Origin: Phellopilus nigrolimitatus
Lineage: Eukaryota > Basidiomycota > Agaricomycetes > Hymenochaetales > Hymenochaetaceae
Length of the DNA: 64,000 nt
Reading direction: 5' to 3'
Assembly (NCBI GenBank): GCA_021029095.1
Contig: JAJOHG010000028.1
Location: 1-64,000, forward strand
The position numbers and the translations under genes are program-made. Of this stretch, positions 10,136 to 22,899 are shown piece after piece. The notes under the pieces are model-generated. The model saw only the letters and a program-made list of their open reading frames with translations. It did not search any database and had not been told where the DNA came from. Every line of letters starts with the position of its first letter. Positions within the stretch are counted from its first letter, which is position 1.

Positions 10136-12029
10136 TCAAGGTGTGCCAATCTCGGAACTCTTCTCGTCCTCGTATTCCTTCTTCTCCACCTGCGCCTTCA
10201 CTTCCTCAAGCGTCTTTCTCCCCACGTCCGTCTTGATTTTCCAAGCGTTGAAAATATGTCCCTGTGCAAACACTTCCTCGATTTCCTCCAGCGTGCGGCC
10301 CTTTGTCTCTGGAAACATGAAAAACACATGCACAAACGCGGCAAAGTTGAATGTTCCAAATATAAAATATGTTTTGTATGCGATCGTGCTCAAGCCGGGT
10401 GGGGCGGCCCACGCGAGCGCGAAGTTGAACAACCAGCATGTGGATGTACTGAGCGAGACTGCCTTCGCGCGCACACGCATTGGAAAAATCTCCGCAGGGT
10501 ACGTCCATGAGATGGGGCCCATCGAGATCGCGAACGAGCACACGAAGAGGTACGAGCACACGATGATGCCCTTCGTCGCCGCCGCGTGCCCGCTGATCAT
10601 CCACACCCGCGCGCCGTCGACGGTGCCCCATTGCCCAAAGTGTCCTTGTAGCCCACCGACAACAAAGAGAAAGAAGCCCATGAGTGCGAGCCCGACAAGC
10701 AGCATCGGCCGCCGGCCCCATCTATCCATGTACATAATCGCGGGAACTGCGGAAAGTCATTAGAATGTATCTAATCAAAGTGCGATGAGAGAATTACCGG
10801 TGAAGACAACATTGAGCACATATTGCACGGAGTCGGCGGTGAGGTTACCGCGGCGACCCGTCAAACCCGCACCCTGGAAGACGTAGATGATGTAGTACAT
10901 CATGATGTTCATTCCCGTAAGTTGACTCCACATCTGGAGCGAAGAGCCCAATAACACGCGACGCAGCACACCGGGCTTCAAGAGGTCGGTATAGCTCTTC
11001 GCCCCCTCCGACTTTTCAAAGTGGACCTGCTGCTTAATCTCCTCGAATTCGAGCTGCACGAGCGCGTTGTCATTGTCACCCTTTCCGTGGAGATCCGCAA
11101 GGATTTCGAGCGCATCCGCCTCGCAGCCGTGGTCGACGAGCCAGCGCGGCGACTCCGGGAACCACAGCATGCCAACGGAGAGTACGATTGCGGGGATCAT
11201 CTGCAGCGCCCACGGAATGCGGAATGAGGCCGTGCCGTCGATGTACGAGCACCCGAGCTCGATGAAGTACTGGATGAGAATGCCCCACGTAATAGACCAC
11301 TGCTGTATCGCGACATAGCGCCCGCGCACAGCGGGCGCGGTGATCTCGGCCTGGTAGAGCGGGACAGTGGCGGATGCGAGGCCGACGGCCATACCGGAGA
11401 TGACGCGACCGACAACGAGCATAGCTCGACCCTTTCATGTACATGTCAGTATTGCAGAGCACACCGAATAAAGAGCAATTTACCTGTGCAGCCGCCTGTA
11501 AAATACTGCCAACGACCCAGATGATGCCGGACGAGATGATCGTTTTCTTACGTCCAAAGACATCAGCGAGTTGAGTGACTGCGAGCGACCCTATGAAAGA
11601 TCCTGCGGGCATGGCAGCAACGATTGCTCCCTGAGCATTTGAATTCGGCTATGACAGAAGAGAAACTAAGCTCAAGGAAGTCAACAACATAGTCGAGCAG
11701 ACATACGTGGTTGAACACACGAAAATAGGCATCGTTCTAATATCTTATGGGTACGATGCTAGACGTAAAATGAAGAAGACTCACGTTCAACACTCCGGAC
11801 ATGGACGACATGTCCAAACCGAAGAGTCCTCCTCCGATACATGCGAACGATCCGACAATGTACTACAATTATTCAAACCATTGTGTCTGGAAAAAGAATA
11901 AGGGAGACATACCGGGTTCGCCGCGATGGCTGAGTTGTACTGAAAGATGATGACGAAGTACGTCGTCAGTCACTTCTAGAGCGTGAAGTCGGTAGCCAAA
12001 ACCGAGATAAGACTTACACCTTTACCCAT
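10136..12029 (-). CDS. MFS sugar transporter (sugar porter family)
   Basis: Proton-coupled or facilitated hexose/disaccharide transporter of the plasma membrane, about 530 residues with 12 predicted helices. The start is ATG at 12029: MGKG, spliced by an intron ending CTTTCAG to YNSAIAANP, then YIVGSFACIGGGLFGLDMSS. Family signatures in order: GLFGLD in helix 1, ADVFGRKK (loop 2-3), GRVISGMAVG and the AEITAPAVRGR motif, PESPRWLVD after helix 6, the QMWSQLTGMN stretch of helix 7, MDRWGRRP (loop 8-9) and PETKGRTLEEIEEVF after helix 12. Introns of about 55-65 bp separate the exons; no frameshift was found. Substrate is not readable from sequence. It is isolated, divergent from the P450 gene with about 2 kb between. 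Confidence 0.92.
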
Positions 12030-13990
12030 CGAGCCTTTTCTTCGAGACGATAGAGACAATGAAAGAGCAGAAACGTGCGCAATCTTGCAGGCGGATTCGG
12101 GATGTGGGACAGAGTACGCGGGAGCGTAGGAGGGGAATTGAAAATCAGGGCCTTCGCAAGTTCATATACTTGCGGGTCTGGTTTGTATTACAGAGTTCGC
12201 GCTGGGATTATCCACACTGCTTTCGTTTATGCAATGCACACGGCACATATGATCGGCTCCATTTCCAGTGAACGTGAAACTGAACGAGGCAAGTGCAATC
12301 CTCTGAATTTAGAGATAAGGAAGGAAAGGGATGATGGATTGGTTGGCGCGCCGAGCTGCTGTTGATCTGTGGAGGACTGTCCCCCGTTTTCATGCTCCAC
12401 AAGCAGCGTATTGGATGCACTAGATGTATGGCTAGGTGCGTCTTGGTGATTGAGCGCACCGAAGCCATCCGCTTACCGGGTCACATGGCACCCAGAGGCG
12501 CGCGCGTCCATATGCATGCCCGTCCCGACTCAGTGACGACGCCAGGTCGAAGTTTTGAAAATGGACGAGAAGGCCGCGCTAGCACCGGGCGCTGTTCTTG
12601 CGCATTCGGAATGCTCAAGCTGCATTAGGACCAGACATTGTCGACGCCCATGTACGTGCAGACGCTGGGGTCGAAAACAAGTTTGATGGTGCGTTGGAGT
12701 GCGAGTATGAGATGATGTCCCAGAACTGGAGTCTTAGGGATTTCCGTTCCGATAGATTTATGTCGAGTCTCGGCACAGCTGACAGTTTTAAGCCAAACTT
12801 CTCCCGAATCCAGGAGATAACAGCGAGCACCTAATGTCCGTTGTTCTCATACGTAGGAAATCCCAAAGCTCAGGAAGGATGACGCGTTTCTGAAATTCAT
12901 AAAATTATAAACGACATAATTCAAATGCAGCTTAAGAAGTAAGGACGAATCACTCATGGGTGTTCCAGCACAAAGCTTTGATCTTTCAATGCATCTTTCG
13001 ACCATATTGACGCGGGGCAGACGACGTATTGAATGTAAAAAGCCCCCAAAGCATCAAAAGCATCTTTACAGACACGATGTATACCGAATAGGAACGCGAG
13101 GCACCTTTTCGGTCTCTGATGGGCCCACGCGCATTGTTTCCTAATAGTATGAATCCAACAGAATAGTTCATTTTGCGTTCGCGTTTCGACAGCGAAAAGA
13201 GCTCGAGCTTAGTTTCTTGCGCTGTACACGAAAACTCATGGAACCTCTTAGACCCAAGTGTCGAGGAAGCAGTGAGCTTGTCGCTGACCAGTGTTCTGCA
13301 GATGCACGATCTTCAATGCGGTCCGGCTGACCAGAGGAAGAGCAGACAGTGCGAGCGTCAACGTGCGAGCCAGCGCGAGGTCTTACGAGCTCCGAGCTCG
13401 AGGCGACCTACACGCTGAGGTGAATAGACCTAGTTAAGTGTAAATGTAGAAATCAATCAGCACAGACGGAATCAGCGTTAAATAGAAATAAATTACAGCC
13501 ATTGCATAATTGCGAAGTTGAGAATTGCCGACAGTGAGAGGATGACGAGGATGAAGAAGTAAATTGTAATGACACGTTGTACTTGCCTTGTTTGGTAAGC
13601 AGATTACATAATGGGAGATCAACCCTTTACCGGACGAATGGCAGCTGCTTGAATTTGCTTCTGTATATCGCCGTTCGCGAGCGCTCTGCAGTAAGTGCTC
13701 CATTATTTTTCATATCTCAGATATGCTTATTATAATATTGTTTATCTGCTTCGCGCAAACAGTACCAACAGTAGCAGCAAAAAAACAAATGGTTCGGTTC
13801 AACTCGGGAACGCGCCGACAAGTTGTACATTCAATTAGTCCGGTCCAATACGATGCCGTAAGTAAGAATCTAAATCTTGCAACGCCGAGCTTGCCTGATC
13901 ACAACGGGCATTTTACTCTCATCATCCCAGCTTCCGCAGGAATCCATCGTTCCGCCTTTTCATCGACGTCGCCTCTCCTTTTGCTGAAGC
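12030..13990. other. Intergenic region between transporter and P450
   Basis: About 2 kb of mixed composition shared as upstream region by two divergent genes. Only short chance frames are present and no promoter element can be named with confidence. Confidence 0.5.
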
Positions 13991-16670
13991 ATGATTCTCT
14001 TGGATTTTCTCAAGACCTATGCCGCCGAACTCGCCATTGTATCTTCCGCGCTGGACATCCTTGCTTTGGCTTCTAGTGCTGCTTTGATCTGGGGTGCATA
14101 TCGCGCGTTCAAGAGAATCAGCGTCAAATCACTCGTTCGAAACTTGCCTGGGCCGAAAAGCGCTTCTTGGTTCGCTGGTACGCTTTACTCTACTTTGCCT
14201 TTGAAAGCGGAAACATATTCACTGGGAAGACAGGAAACCTCCAGAGATCTACGACGTCTTGAACTTCAGATGGCACCATGAAGCGACTAGGAAGTACGAG
14301 GGAATCTTCCAGATCAAGGGCATGTTTGGGGTGAGGATCTGAGTTCTTTTCGATTCATCGTCAATTAACTCCTTAATGAAGGACGAGCAACTATACATAA
14401 CGGACTCGCGCGCAATGCACCACGTCCTTGTCAAAGAGCAGGCCATCTTCGAGGAGCCGCAATCTCTACTCGTGTAAGTCCGTAACTTACATTTCAATTC
14501 ACTACCGACAACTCGAATGTAGCATGGATCGCGCGCTGCTCGGAGACGGCCTTCTCGGAACTCTCGGTACGTCCTCTGGGCCGTTATCGCACCATTGCCT
14601 TACCGTTTTTCCCGACAGGAAACCATCACAAGAAGCAGCGCAAAGCGCTTAATCCGTTTTTCACGGCGAATCATATGCGAGGGCTCGTTCCTATTTTCTG
14701 GCCTATCACTAAGAAAGCAAGTAACTTATGTCTTCAGCTCTTTGGTTCTCTCTTCTTATAATTTATACGTTAATTACAGCTCGTCTCGGTATTCGATGTC
14801 AAGCTCGCCGCCGGTGCACCGGAACAAGAAATCAACGTACACGGGTGGGCAGGCCGCACGGCGCTTGAGTTCATTGCGCAGGGTGGGTTCGGCACGAGCC
14901 TCGATTCGATGGTCGATGGCGAAACGGGCAGCTTCACAAAGCTCGCGAAGGAGATGGTGTGCGTTTAATCTATATTTCTTTTTGCTCGTTCGCGGCTTCC
15001 CACTGAGCTCTAACTCCCTGTACTCCTCATGTCAAAATGCGTAGACCGACACTTTCGCGCATGCACGTCGCGATGCAGCTCCTCCCACTCGCGCAACCCC
15101 TGTTCACTCGACTGCCCGCGCCGCTGCGCAACTTCCTGCTCGACTACTCGCCCTTTCCGTCGGTACGCTCTCTTAAAATATAAATGATGTTCCGTCGATT
15201 AATACTGAAAATACCCTATGATTTTTCAACAAGGTGCGCAAATTGAAAACCATAGCGGACAGCCTGGAGGCAACAAGCCGCGCGGTACTGGAGAGCAAGA
15301 AGGCGGAAGTCCTTGCGCAGATAGATGACGCGAAGGGCGAGCGCGGGCGCGATATCCTCAGTGTCTTGCGTTCGTTTGTTCACTTGTTTATATTCGAGAA
15401 AATATGCTTCTGGCATTGACCACTGAAAATTTAACAGTACGCGCACAATTAGAGGGACCCGCGGACGAGCGCCTCCCGGATGGAGAAGTAATCGGCCATA
15501 TCACGTATGCCCAAGTTCAATATATCTCTATTCAGATATAGACCGAGGCATTCCATCTGTCCAGAACACTTATCTTTGCAGCACAAGACACGACGTCCTC
15601 CGCGATCGCACGCATACTGCAAATGCTTGCTCTGCACCCCGCTGCGCAGGATCGGTTGCGCAAGGAGATCAGACGCGCGCGATGCCCGGGTTCCGATGTA
15701 GATTGCAATACTGAGGAAGAGGAGAGCAGGAAACAAGAGTGGGAGTACGACGCGCTGATGCGCCTCCCGTACCTCGACGCTATCGCACGCGAGACACTGC
15801 GGCTGCACAGCCCAGTGAGCTGGATCTGGCGCATGTGAGTTTATCTTATCTAATGTATTTATCCGACTGACGTCGACGTCCGCTTTCTTCCTGCGCTGGC
15901 AGTGCGCGCCAGCCGACGACACTCCCACTGCGCCATGCGCTGAATGGCACGGACGGGCGTCCGATTGACGTAATCCCCGTCGCGAAAAACCAGGGCGTGG
16001 TTATCGGTATTGCCGCCGCGAACCGCGACGAGTCCGTCTGGGGCGCAGATGCATGGGAGTGGAAGCCCGAGCGGTGGCTCGACGGCGCGGGGCAGGCGGT
16101 CGATGCCGACGTAGAAGACAGGGGGGCCATGAGGGGCGAGATCGAGAGGAAGCCAGGGGTGATGGATCCTGAGGTGCGCTACCCTGGGGTGTATTCTGGA
16201 ATGTAGGTCATCACGGAAACCCTGAGATGGAAGCGAGCTGATCTGAATGGCTGTCAATCGAAATTTGCCCTCATGGACGTCTTACCTACCAATTCGCTGG
16301 CGATACTCGTCTGAATGGGGGAAGCGGTTAGGATGACGTTTTCGGGCGGTGGACGGTCTTGCATGTGCGTACTCTCTTCTTTCGAATACCAGTTTGGCCT
16401 GGCGTATGCTGAGCGCGTATTTGCCATACAGTGGATTCAAGTTTGCGCTTCTTTCGTTGAGTACGCACAGCCCAGCCATGCTCATTTCGGAGAGAAGAAG
16501 GCTCACGCGTGTTTGCAGAGCTTATCGTGGCGGGACTCGTCGAGAAATTCGCTTTCGCGCCACCTGAGGAGGAAATTGTGTGGAATATGAACCATATCGC
16601 TGCCCCAGCTGTGAAGGGCCGCGAGGGCGAGGGCGCGCAGATGCCGCTCAAGGTCTCGATCGCGACTTGA
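13991..16670 (+). CDS. Cytochrome P450 monooxygenase
   Basis: Microsomal heme monooxygenase, about 500 residues, many exons. The ATG at 13991 gives MILLDFLKTYAAEL and a hydrophobic anchor (IVSSALDILALASSAALIWG), then the Pro-rich hinge NLPGPKSASWF. Later exons carry HKKQRKALNPFFTANHMRGL (C-helix region), the I-helix IFAAQDTTSSAIAR, the K-helix ExxR in ARETLRLHSP, PERW, and the heme-binding loop FSGGGRSCMGFKF with the axial Cys. The C-terminus is LVEKFAFAPPEEEIVW...KVSIAT. Splicing is consistent throughout; for example FALLSLK joins LIVAG across a 58-bp intron. The hinge and heme loop resemble Agaricomycete CYP5150/CYP5037-like families, tentatively. It needs a P450 reductase encoded elsewhere. 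No terpene synthase or polyketide synthase is adjacent, so a cluster role is not supported. Confidence 0.92.
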
Positions 16671-16679
16671 GTTTGTGTA

Positions 16680-17260
16680 CTGATCTCGGCCTCGCTATTT
16701 GTGTGAGTCTCTTTGGCGTCGGTGCCATGCTTTGCTCCTAACTTTGATTAGATCTTGATCTTCTTTTCTGAACTATAAAGTGATGCTCGTAAGATTCATT
16801 AGGGCCGCATATCAATAAACGATATATGAAAGTCAAATCGGAAATAAGTGATTGTCATCGAGAGGAATATATAGTTTTACAGTAGATTGCAGATGGCTTG
16901 AGGGAAATCGGACAGTCGCGCCGTAGGCCAGGTTGAAATCAAAAGTCAATCAGAGTAATGATGCGGAGGTAGCCGCCGAAGTCGTGGTAGCAGATGGTAG
17001 CAGGTGGGTTGTGATGGCTTTCGAAGGATCGACATGCGATCGGCAGTCCGAGACACGCTGAGCAGGCCAACCATGCGTCAGGGCGATCCAGAACCCCGAC
17101 ACACCAAACTTGAAAGGGGTCCGAATTAGTTACCACTCCAACTCCGTGTCCGGTCGATAACGGATGATTCACTTCACCCCGTGTGCGCTATATAGGCCGC
17201 ACAGCCAGCTTGCGCACTGCGACAGACGCCCTCACTGGCGGGCACCAGCCAACTTCAAGT
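16680..17260. other. P450 3-prime flank and spacer
   Basis: No gene seen. 16.74-16.88 kb is AT-rich and probably contains the P450 transcript end. Confidence 0.5.
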
Positions 17261-17267
17261 CCACAGC

Positions 17268-19110
17268 ATGGCACACGGGTTGACGGACAAGGAATGGAGC
17301 CAGGTCCTATGGTTGCTGGGTCCATGGGTGCGTCGCCGTCCACCCTGGCTGAAGAAAAGATACAGCGTTGACGATCGAGAATTTTTTTCGCGTAGCTCAT
17401 TGGCGGTTTCTTGGACTTCATCCTCCAAGGCGTCCTATTCTGCCAGGTGAGTTATTTCGCCGATCGTCTCCAGCGCACTTTGTTTTCTCACTTCCGCGGT
17501 CCGGTGTCGCAGTTTGTCAACTATTTCAGCTGGTACAAGGACGATAAGTTGTTTCTGCGGTGGATGGTTGCGGTGCTCGTGCTGTTGACGACGCTCAAGT
17601 CGGCGCAGTCTTTGTAAGTTTATATCTATCGTGTGCGTTTCAATGTCTCAAATGGCTAACTATGGATGAAGCCTGCTGGTCTGGCAGCAGAGCATCGTGC
17701 ACTTCGCTGATGTCGAAGGCGCGGTCGAGCTCGCGTATACGACGTGGTGGCAGTCTGGCAATGGGCTCATGGTGAGCATTGACAGCTAAACTTTTCGCTT
17801 TCCTTCTCCTTTCTTTTCATCATTCCTAACGCTCCTCTTTGTGCTTCTCGCTTTTGCTCTTTCGACATCCATTGCTGACCTGTACGTTCTGACAAGGTCG
17901 CGACCATCGGCGCGTACGTGCAGACGTACTTCTGCTTTCGTCTCTGGTCCATCTCGCGCAGGTGGTGGGTCATCACCCCGGTCGCCACCATCCTCCTCTT
18001 CGCATATGTCGCGAGTGTTGTCGCCGTACGTACCCAGTTGCTTTCCGTGTCCGATCGCCTTGTCTTCCGACACAGAGGTCGCCTGCCAGGTGTACTATAC
18101 TTCGACTTCCAACACACCTATGATCGGCCTTTGGTGTGCGTCCTGCGTCGCGGTCTTCTTCTATCCCATCTCACTTTTCTTCCTTCGCCAATTCGATCAG
18201 ATGCGGCACATCTCAGCTCGGTCTTCGCGGGCGACACGCTGCTCGCGAGCACGACTGCGTACTACCTGCTGACCGCGTCACGCAGCGCGTTCAAGCAGTG
18301 TGTATACTTCTTCTCGAATTGCTGAACGTACCATCTTACAAACACCTGTCCGTAGAACGAATGACATGATCAACAGACTCGCGCGGCTGACGTTTCAGAC
18401 CGCCACACCCGCTGCTGTGTGGTGCGTCCCGTTTTACCCTTTCTCATTTGCGTTCTGCGCTGACTCGCCCGCTCGTATTGCGCCACGCAAACAGCGCGAT
18501 GCTGAACCTCGTGTTCTCGCAGGTGTACAGCGGCGAGAACAAACTCGTCTCCTCGGCGTTCAACATGGCACTCCCCGTAAGTCCTCACTCATCTCTTCTC
18601 AAATGCTGCCGCCGCTAATTCCCTTCGCCCCGCCCTCCTTTTCAGAAAATATACGCGATCTCGATGATGTGGACGCTAAACGCGCGGCGCGCGATCCGCG
18701 TCGGCGGACACCACAGCACCGGGACCTTCACGAGCAGCGTCGAGCAGGCCGCGCGCTCTCGGCGGGTGAGTCGCGCTCGATCATCCGAGCGATCGCATCT
18801 GCGAAGTTGCGACTTATTATAACTGCTGCCTTCTTCAGCGCGAGGACGTCGAGCTCGGCCGGCTGGGCGCGATCCAGATCCGCACGGAGACGGAAACGGT
18901 GCAGCAAGCCGACGTACGTACATCCTATCTGCAAAACTTTCCCGTCTGTCTACTCTCTGCGCGGTGGGCCCGAGCTAACACGGCGCTTCCTATCCTGCGC
19001 AGGACATGGCGATCTCGGACCCGAAGCCGGAAAAGTATCAACACAGCGACCTGGAGTCGCAGGCGAGCTACAGGTCCAGCCCCGTCTACACGACGTGTGT
19101 CATTCGCTAA
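17268..19110 (+). CDS. DUF6534 multi-pass membrane protein
   Basis: Member of a large basidiomycete family of seven-helix-like proteins with unknown function. Exons in order give LIGGFLDFILQGVLFCQ, FVNYFSWYKDDKLFLRWMVA, LLTTLKSAQSLLVWQQSIVH, YTTWWQSGNGLMVATIGAYV, SRRWWVITPVATILLFAYVA, LSSVFAGDTLLASTTAYYLL, LTFQTATPAAVCAMLNLVFS, VYSGENKLVSSAFNMALPK and IYAISMMWTLNARRAI, followed by a hydrophilic tail ending SSPVYTTCVIR. The DUF6534 core (second half) is complete. The first exon is uncertain: I chose ATG at 17268 (MAHGLTDKEWSQ) because its donor is in phase, though GTCCTA is a weak splice site. Role unknown; membrane localisation is inferred from hydrophobicity. Confidence 0.82.
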
Positions 19111-20640
19111 AAACTCGTCCGACTCTCGTTTTCGGCGCGACCCATGTGCGGACTGGCGCTCTCTTTTACTTATCACATGTACTCTGTGCGGCTCTATGCT
19201 CTGTTTATCGTCTTTTTTTTATTCCTTTCTACGCCTCTCCTCTCCCGTGCTTTCTGTGCACCGTGTACACCTTACTCTCTTTCCAGATCGTCTTTCCTGC
19301 GGCTGCGCCTGCAGACTTTGGCTTGGGTATCTGTAAATTATTACGTAGATGAGACGACTGCTACATGTGGGGATTGTATCTGACCGCGCTGCGAAATGCT
19401 AACGCTGCACTACTGACTTGAAAATCAATTATGAAGGAGACCGAACGCTGGACGGGACAAGAACAATGCGAAAGCGTACTAAATAGAAGAATACGCCCAC
19501 GCCTTCAGGTATCATGTCGGAGACATCTTCGTGCCACGAGTCCCGAGCTTCTCAATCTCGAAAACTGTGAATGACCGCCCCCGTGTTCTGTCGGTAGAGC
19601 GCTCAGTCCCCCTGTCGAAAAACATTAGCGGAGGCTTTCCCCACAGAATAACCAGCTCAAGCCTATCCATGCCTCGCTCTGAAATCGGCTCTGCTATGTT
19701 GGCGCGCGGCGGATGGATCTTCCAGCCGATTATCAAGTGGCACGGTAGTATTCGCTGGCGGAGACGGAGGCAGGGGACGCGAACGATCGTCTGGCGTTCG
19801 AATACCCTCGAGTCGCTGGTCACGGAGATCGAGAGTGCGGACTTTCGTGCGCCATCGTGGGCGGCATGCCCTTCACGCCGATCTTTAGGCTTCCGGGTGA
19901 TCGCGATCTCTCCTTCATTCCGCGAGATGTGCCGAAAGACTGGCCTTGACGAGGATAGCCCTCACACTGAAGCTGACCGGGCATCGGATCCTGGTCCGAC
20001 ATCTTCTGCGGCCATTCCTATCTAAATCTCGTTGTCAAGGAGACACATGCTTTTTAGTCTGGTGATTTACACAAGTCATGTATCATTATGGACTCGAACC
20101 TGTTGGAACTCGTCAATTGGTGTAGTTCGTTGAGGATTCAAATGAGAAATGCCCGCAGTTCGCTTCGCTTGCAAGTTCTTTGACGAGCTACAGAACACGA
20201 TTGTAAGTGGTCCCGCCCGTCGTCATTGGTGGCAACTTTTGCGGCGGTACTATTGCATGTCAAACGATTCGAACTCAAGCAATGATTGAGCGAGGCTACT
20301 GTGTGCGTCCCATTCTTATTTACGCTAGAATTATCTTCGGGGACACTAGTCTCTTTTCATGCTCTGCGAGCTGAACGTCGAGCTCGTCGATTGTCTGAGG
20401 GCCACGCGGACCGACTGTGATCATCATCAACGCCGACTCGTAGAAATGCTCGGCTCAATGATTGTGTATTGTGAGACTTACCAACAAGACCGAGTGAACC
20501 GTGCATTCCCAATAAGATGGACTATGGGGATTTAGGGGATCACAAACTTTAGCTAGACTCGGAGGTGTAAGTGGTACTTGCAAGGAAATAAGATTGCCAT
20601 AGCGTATGGAACTTGACAATGAGAGCTCTCGGATAGTCGA
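19111..20640. other. Spacer with an unassigned open frame
   Basis: A plus-strand frame of about 164 codons (19531-20025) and a minus frame over the same DNA are open but match nothing I recognise. Neither has a convincing intron structure. The remainder is AT-richer and gene-free. Confidence 0.35.
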
Positions 20641-20772
20641 ACCAGTATCCTAGTGCTCATGACAGAAGCGCAGCGAGGTGCCCGAGGAGCTCACAACGCA
20701 TCGTACGGCGTACGTAGAATCTATGTTTCTCCAGTCGAGCTTGCGCTGAGCGCTGAGCGCTCGGCTACAGCT

Positions 20773-22624
20773 ATGACCGACACGGCCAAGGACCCATCGC
20801 GCCAAGACCCATTCGCCGTGTTGACTCAGACGCCATCCAGGCTCGCGTTCCTCCGTCTTCCACACCCCAGTATCCTCGTCTCCTCTCCGCATCGCAAGAC
20901 CGATCCGTAATTCCTCCAAAGAGCCCCCCTCGCCTGCAAGCTCAGAATTTGGCTCCTTCGTGTCCGTGTCCGCCGCGGAGGACCCGCTGGCCAACGGCGC
21001 GCCATCTACTTCGGAATCGAAACCAGAGGAGGAGGAAGCCAGTGGACCGGCGGTGTTCGGCGGATTTGGCGACGAGGCGAGGCGGCGCGCGGAGCGTAAT
21101 GGACGGCGCGCGCTGGTGCTGGACGAGCTGCGCACGAGCGCGACCCGTTGGCATGACTCAGCGCTCCCAATCAGGAAGAAGCCGACGCGAACCCATCTCC
21201 TCCGTCTCCGTGTCCGCGACAGATGGCCCACCGAACAGCAGCGCGCCGCCCGGTCCTAATTCAAAACCAGATGAGGAAAGCAACGGGTTAGAGAGACCTA
21301 GTGACGAGGCGATGCGACGCACGGCACACAACGGGCGACACGTGTTGGATGAGCTGCACGCACACGAGGACGACCCGCTGGCATGGTTAAGTCCGGGGCG
21401 GGAAGACAGCGGACCCATTACAGAGAAACCCATCATGTCCGCGCTACGAGAGGCCGAGTCTACACTCATCGATTTCACAACACCCGCGTCCAAAGCGCCG
21501 CCGCCAACTCGTCCCCGCGCCTCTTCTCCCCCGATTTCCCGCACAAGCTCTGACACGGCGCTGCACCGTGTCAACACCCACTCCCCGCCGACCTCGCGCA
21601 GCTGGATGTCCGCCCTCTTCGCGCGCGTACATGCACCGCCAGCGGCGAGGCACGGGCGGTACGCGACAGACGGCCACGCGGCGACGCTTCCGCTCCCAGC
21701 ATCAAAATCGACGCGTGACGCAGCGCCTTCGCCGTTCGCCGCGCATTCCTTCGTTGCTCCCTCGGGGGCCCCGGCGTTCGCCGGCGACCGCAACTGGAAC
21801 ACGGCTGGCTTCGAGTTTGACGGCGGCAGTGGGGCGCCAGGCAGGTCGTTGACACTACTCGGTCGGAAGGAGCCCACGAATCCCGTGCTCGACGGCGCGC
21901 TTGCCAACCTTGTGCGTTTCCTTCGTCTCTCCTAAGGTTCACAGTGCATTATAGCTAATACTACTGTAAGCAGCTCCGCCCGCACCTCCCCGCGCTCGCT
22001 CGCCTCCCGCACAGCTGGTCGCTGCTTTACAGCTCTGACCAGCACGGCCTCTCCCTCAAGACGCTCTACGCGCGCTGCGCGCCGGCGCCGATGCCGACGC
22101 GCAAAGAAGCAGGGCGGCTGTCTCCTTCCGGTTCCCTCGTTGCCGTGCAGGACGCGGACGGCGGGGTCTTCGGTGCGTGGATCGGCGAGGGCGTGCACCT
22201 CAGCCACGGCGGCTATTACGGCGGCGGCGATTCGTAAGTCGAGTCCGACAGCTCGATCGCTGGGCGATTCCTCACTGGCGACTTGCAGCTTTCTGTGGCG
22301 CGTCGACCCGTACGAGCCGCACGCGCTCAGTGTGTACAAGTGGACCGGGCGGAATGACTACGTCGCCCTCTGCGACACCGACGGCTTCTCCTTCGGCGGC
22401 GGGTACGCACTTCGCTCCTCCTCTCCTCTCCTCTCCTCTCCCCTTAACTTGAGCGCGAACGCAGGGATGGCCACTACGGGCTGTACCTCGACGGCAGCCT
22501 CGTCGAGGGTACGACGCACCCCTGCCCGACCTTCGATAACGAGTGCCTCGCGCAGGGCGCGCGCAAGGGGCGCATGATCGCCTTCGAATGCGTTGGGCTC
22601 GAGGTCTGGGGCATTGGCCCATGA
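20773..22624 (+). CDS. OXR1: TLDc-domain protein, OXR1-like, with disrupted N-terminal part
   Basis: OXR1-type proteins protect against oxidative damage and bind the vacuolar ATPase. The TLDc domain is clear from 21975: LRPHLPALARLPHSWSLLYS, SDQHGLSLKTLYARC, GGVFGAWIGEGVHLSHGGYY, FLWRVDPYEPHALSVYKWTG, NDYVALCDTDGFSFGGGDGH, YGLYLDGSLVEG and a C-terminal FECVGLEVWGIGP, with introns of about 55-65 bp between. Upstream, ATG at 20773 opens MTDTAKDPSRQDPF, but the frame shifts before RSSVFHTPVSSS. A unit SVSVSA...DEA.RR...NGR..LDEL then occurs twice in different frames; only the second keeps HEDDPLAWL. Either the true start is in the second unit or the gene is damaged at its 5-prime end. Confidence 0.8.
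20945..21380 (+). repeat. Imperfect tandem duplication inside OXR1-like gene
   Basis: Two units encode related peptides: SVSVSAAEDPLANGAPSTSE...DEARRRAERNGRR in one frame, and SVSVSATDGPPNSSAPPGPN...DEAMRRTAHNGRHV in another. The first unit has lost bases near its end, so that HERDPLA runs into TGA. The second keeps HEDDPLAWL, the usual pre-TLDc motif. Confidence 0.7.
22420..22442 (+). repeat. CTCCT microsatellite in an intron
   Basis: CTCCTCTCCTCTCCTCTCCT-type repeat lies inside the last intron of the OXR1-like gene. Confidence 0.9.
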
Positions 22625-22899
22625 GGCCCGCCCGCGTCTTGAACGCTTTCTCTCTCTGTATGTTGCGGCTCCTACCGCTGTAAAAAAAGCACTGCTTTGA
22701 CCATTCGCTCTCGTGCATTATGGACTTCTTGTAAGCATACCCCCTATCGCATCATATCCCACACCTCCCCGTCGGAGCTCATCTCCGTTATCTCGCTCCG
22801 TCCCGTTACTCGCATGTACGTGTGTCTGTATTTCCTAGATGTGTCTAGAAACAGATGTATGGATGTAAGCGTCGATCTGTCATGTCGTGCTTGAGATTT

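Noticed and set aside
11917..12029. Nonsense codon near the start of the sugar transporter
   Set aside because: The TGA lies in the first intron when the acceptor CTTTCAG before TACAAC is used, giving MGKG-YNSAIAANP in phase.
13991..16670. Frameshift in the P450 near 14.2 kb
   Set aside because: The apparent shift disappears if the intron runs from GTACGC (14178) to CTCCAG, joining in phase to EIYDVLNFRWHHEA.
10136..19110. Sugar transporter, P450 and DUF6534 gene as a biosynthetic cluster
   Set aside because: No core synthase is present and the genes are separated and not co-oriented; proximity alone is not evidence.
20080..20130. tRNA-like GGTTCGAGTCC on the minus strand
   Set aside because: Flanking bases do not pair as a T stem and no A box at the right distance was found.
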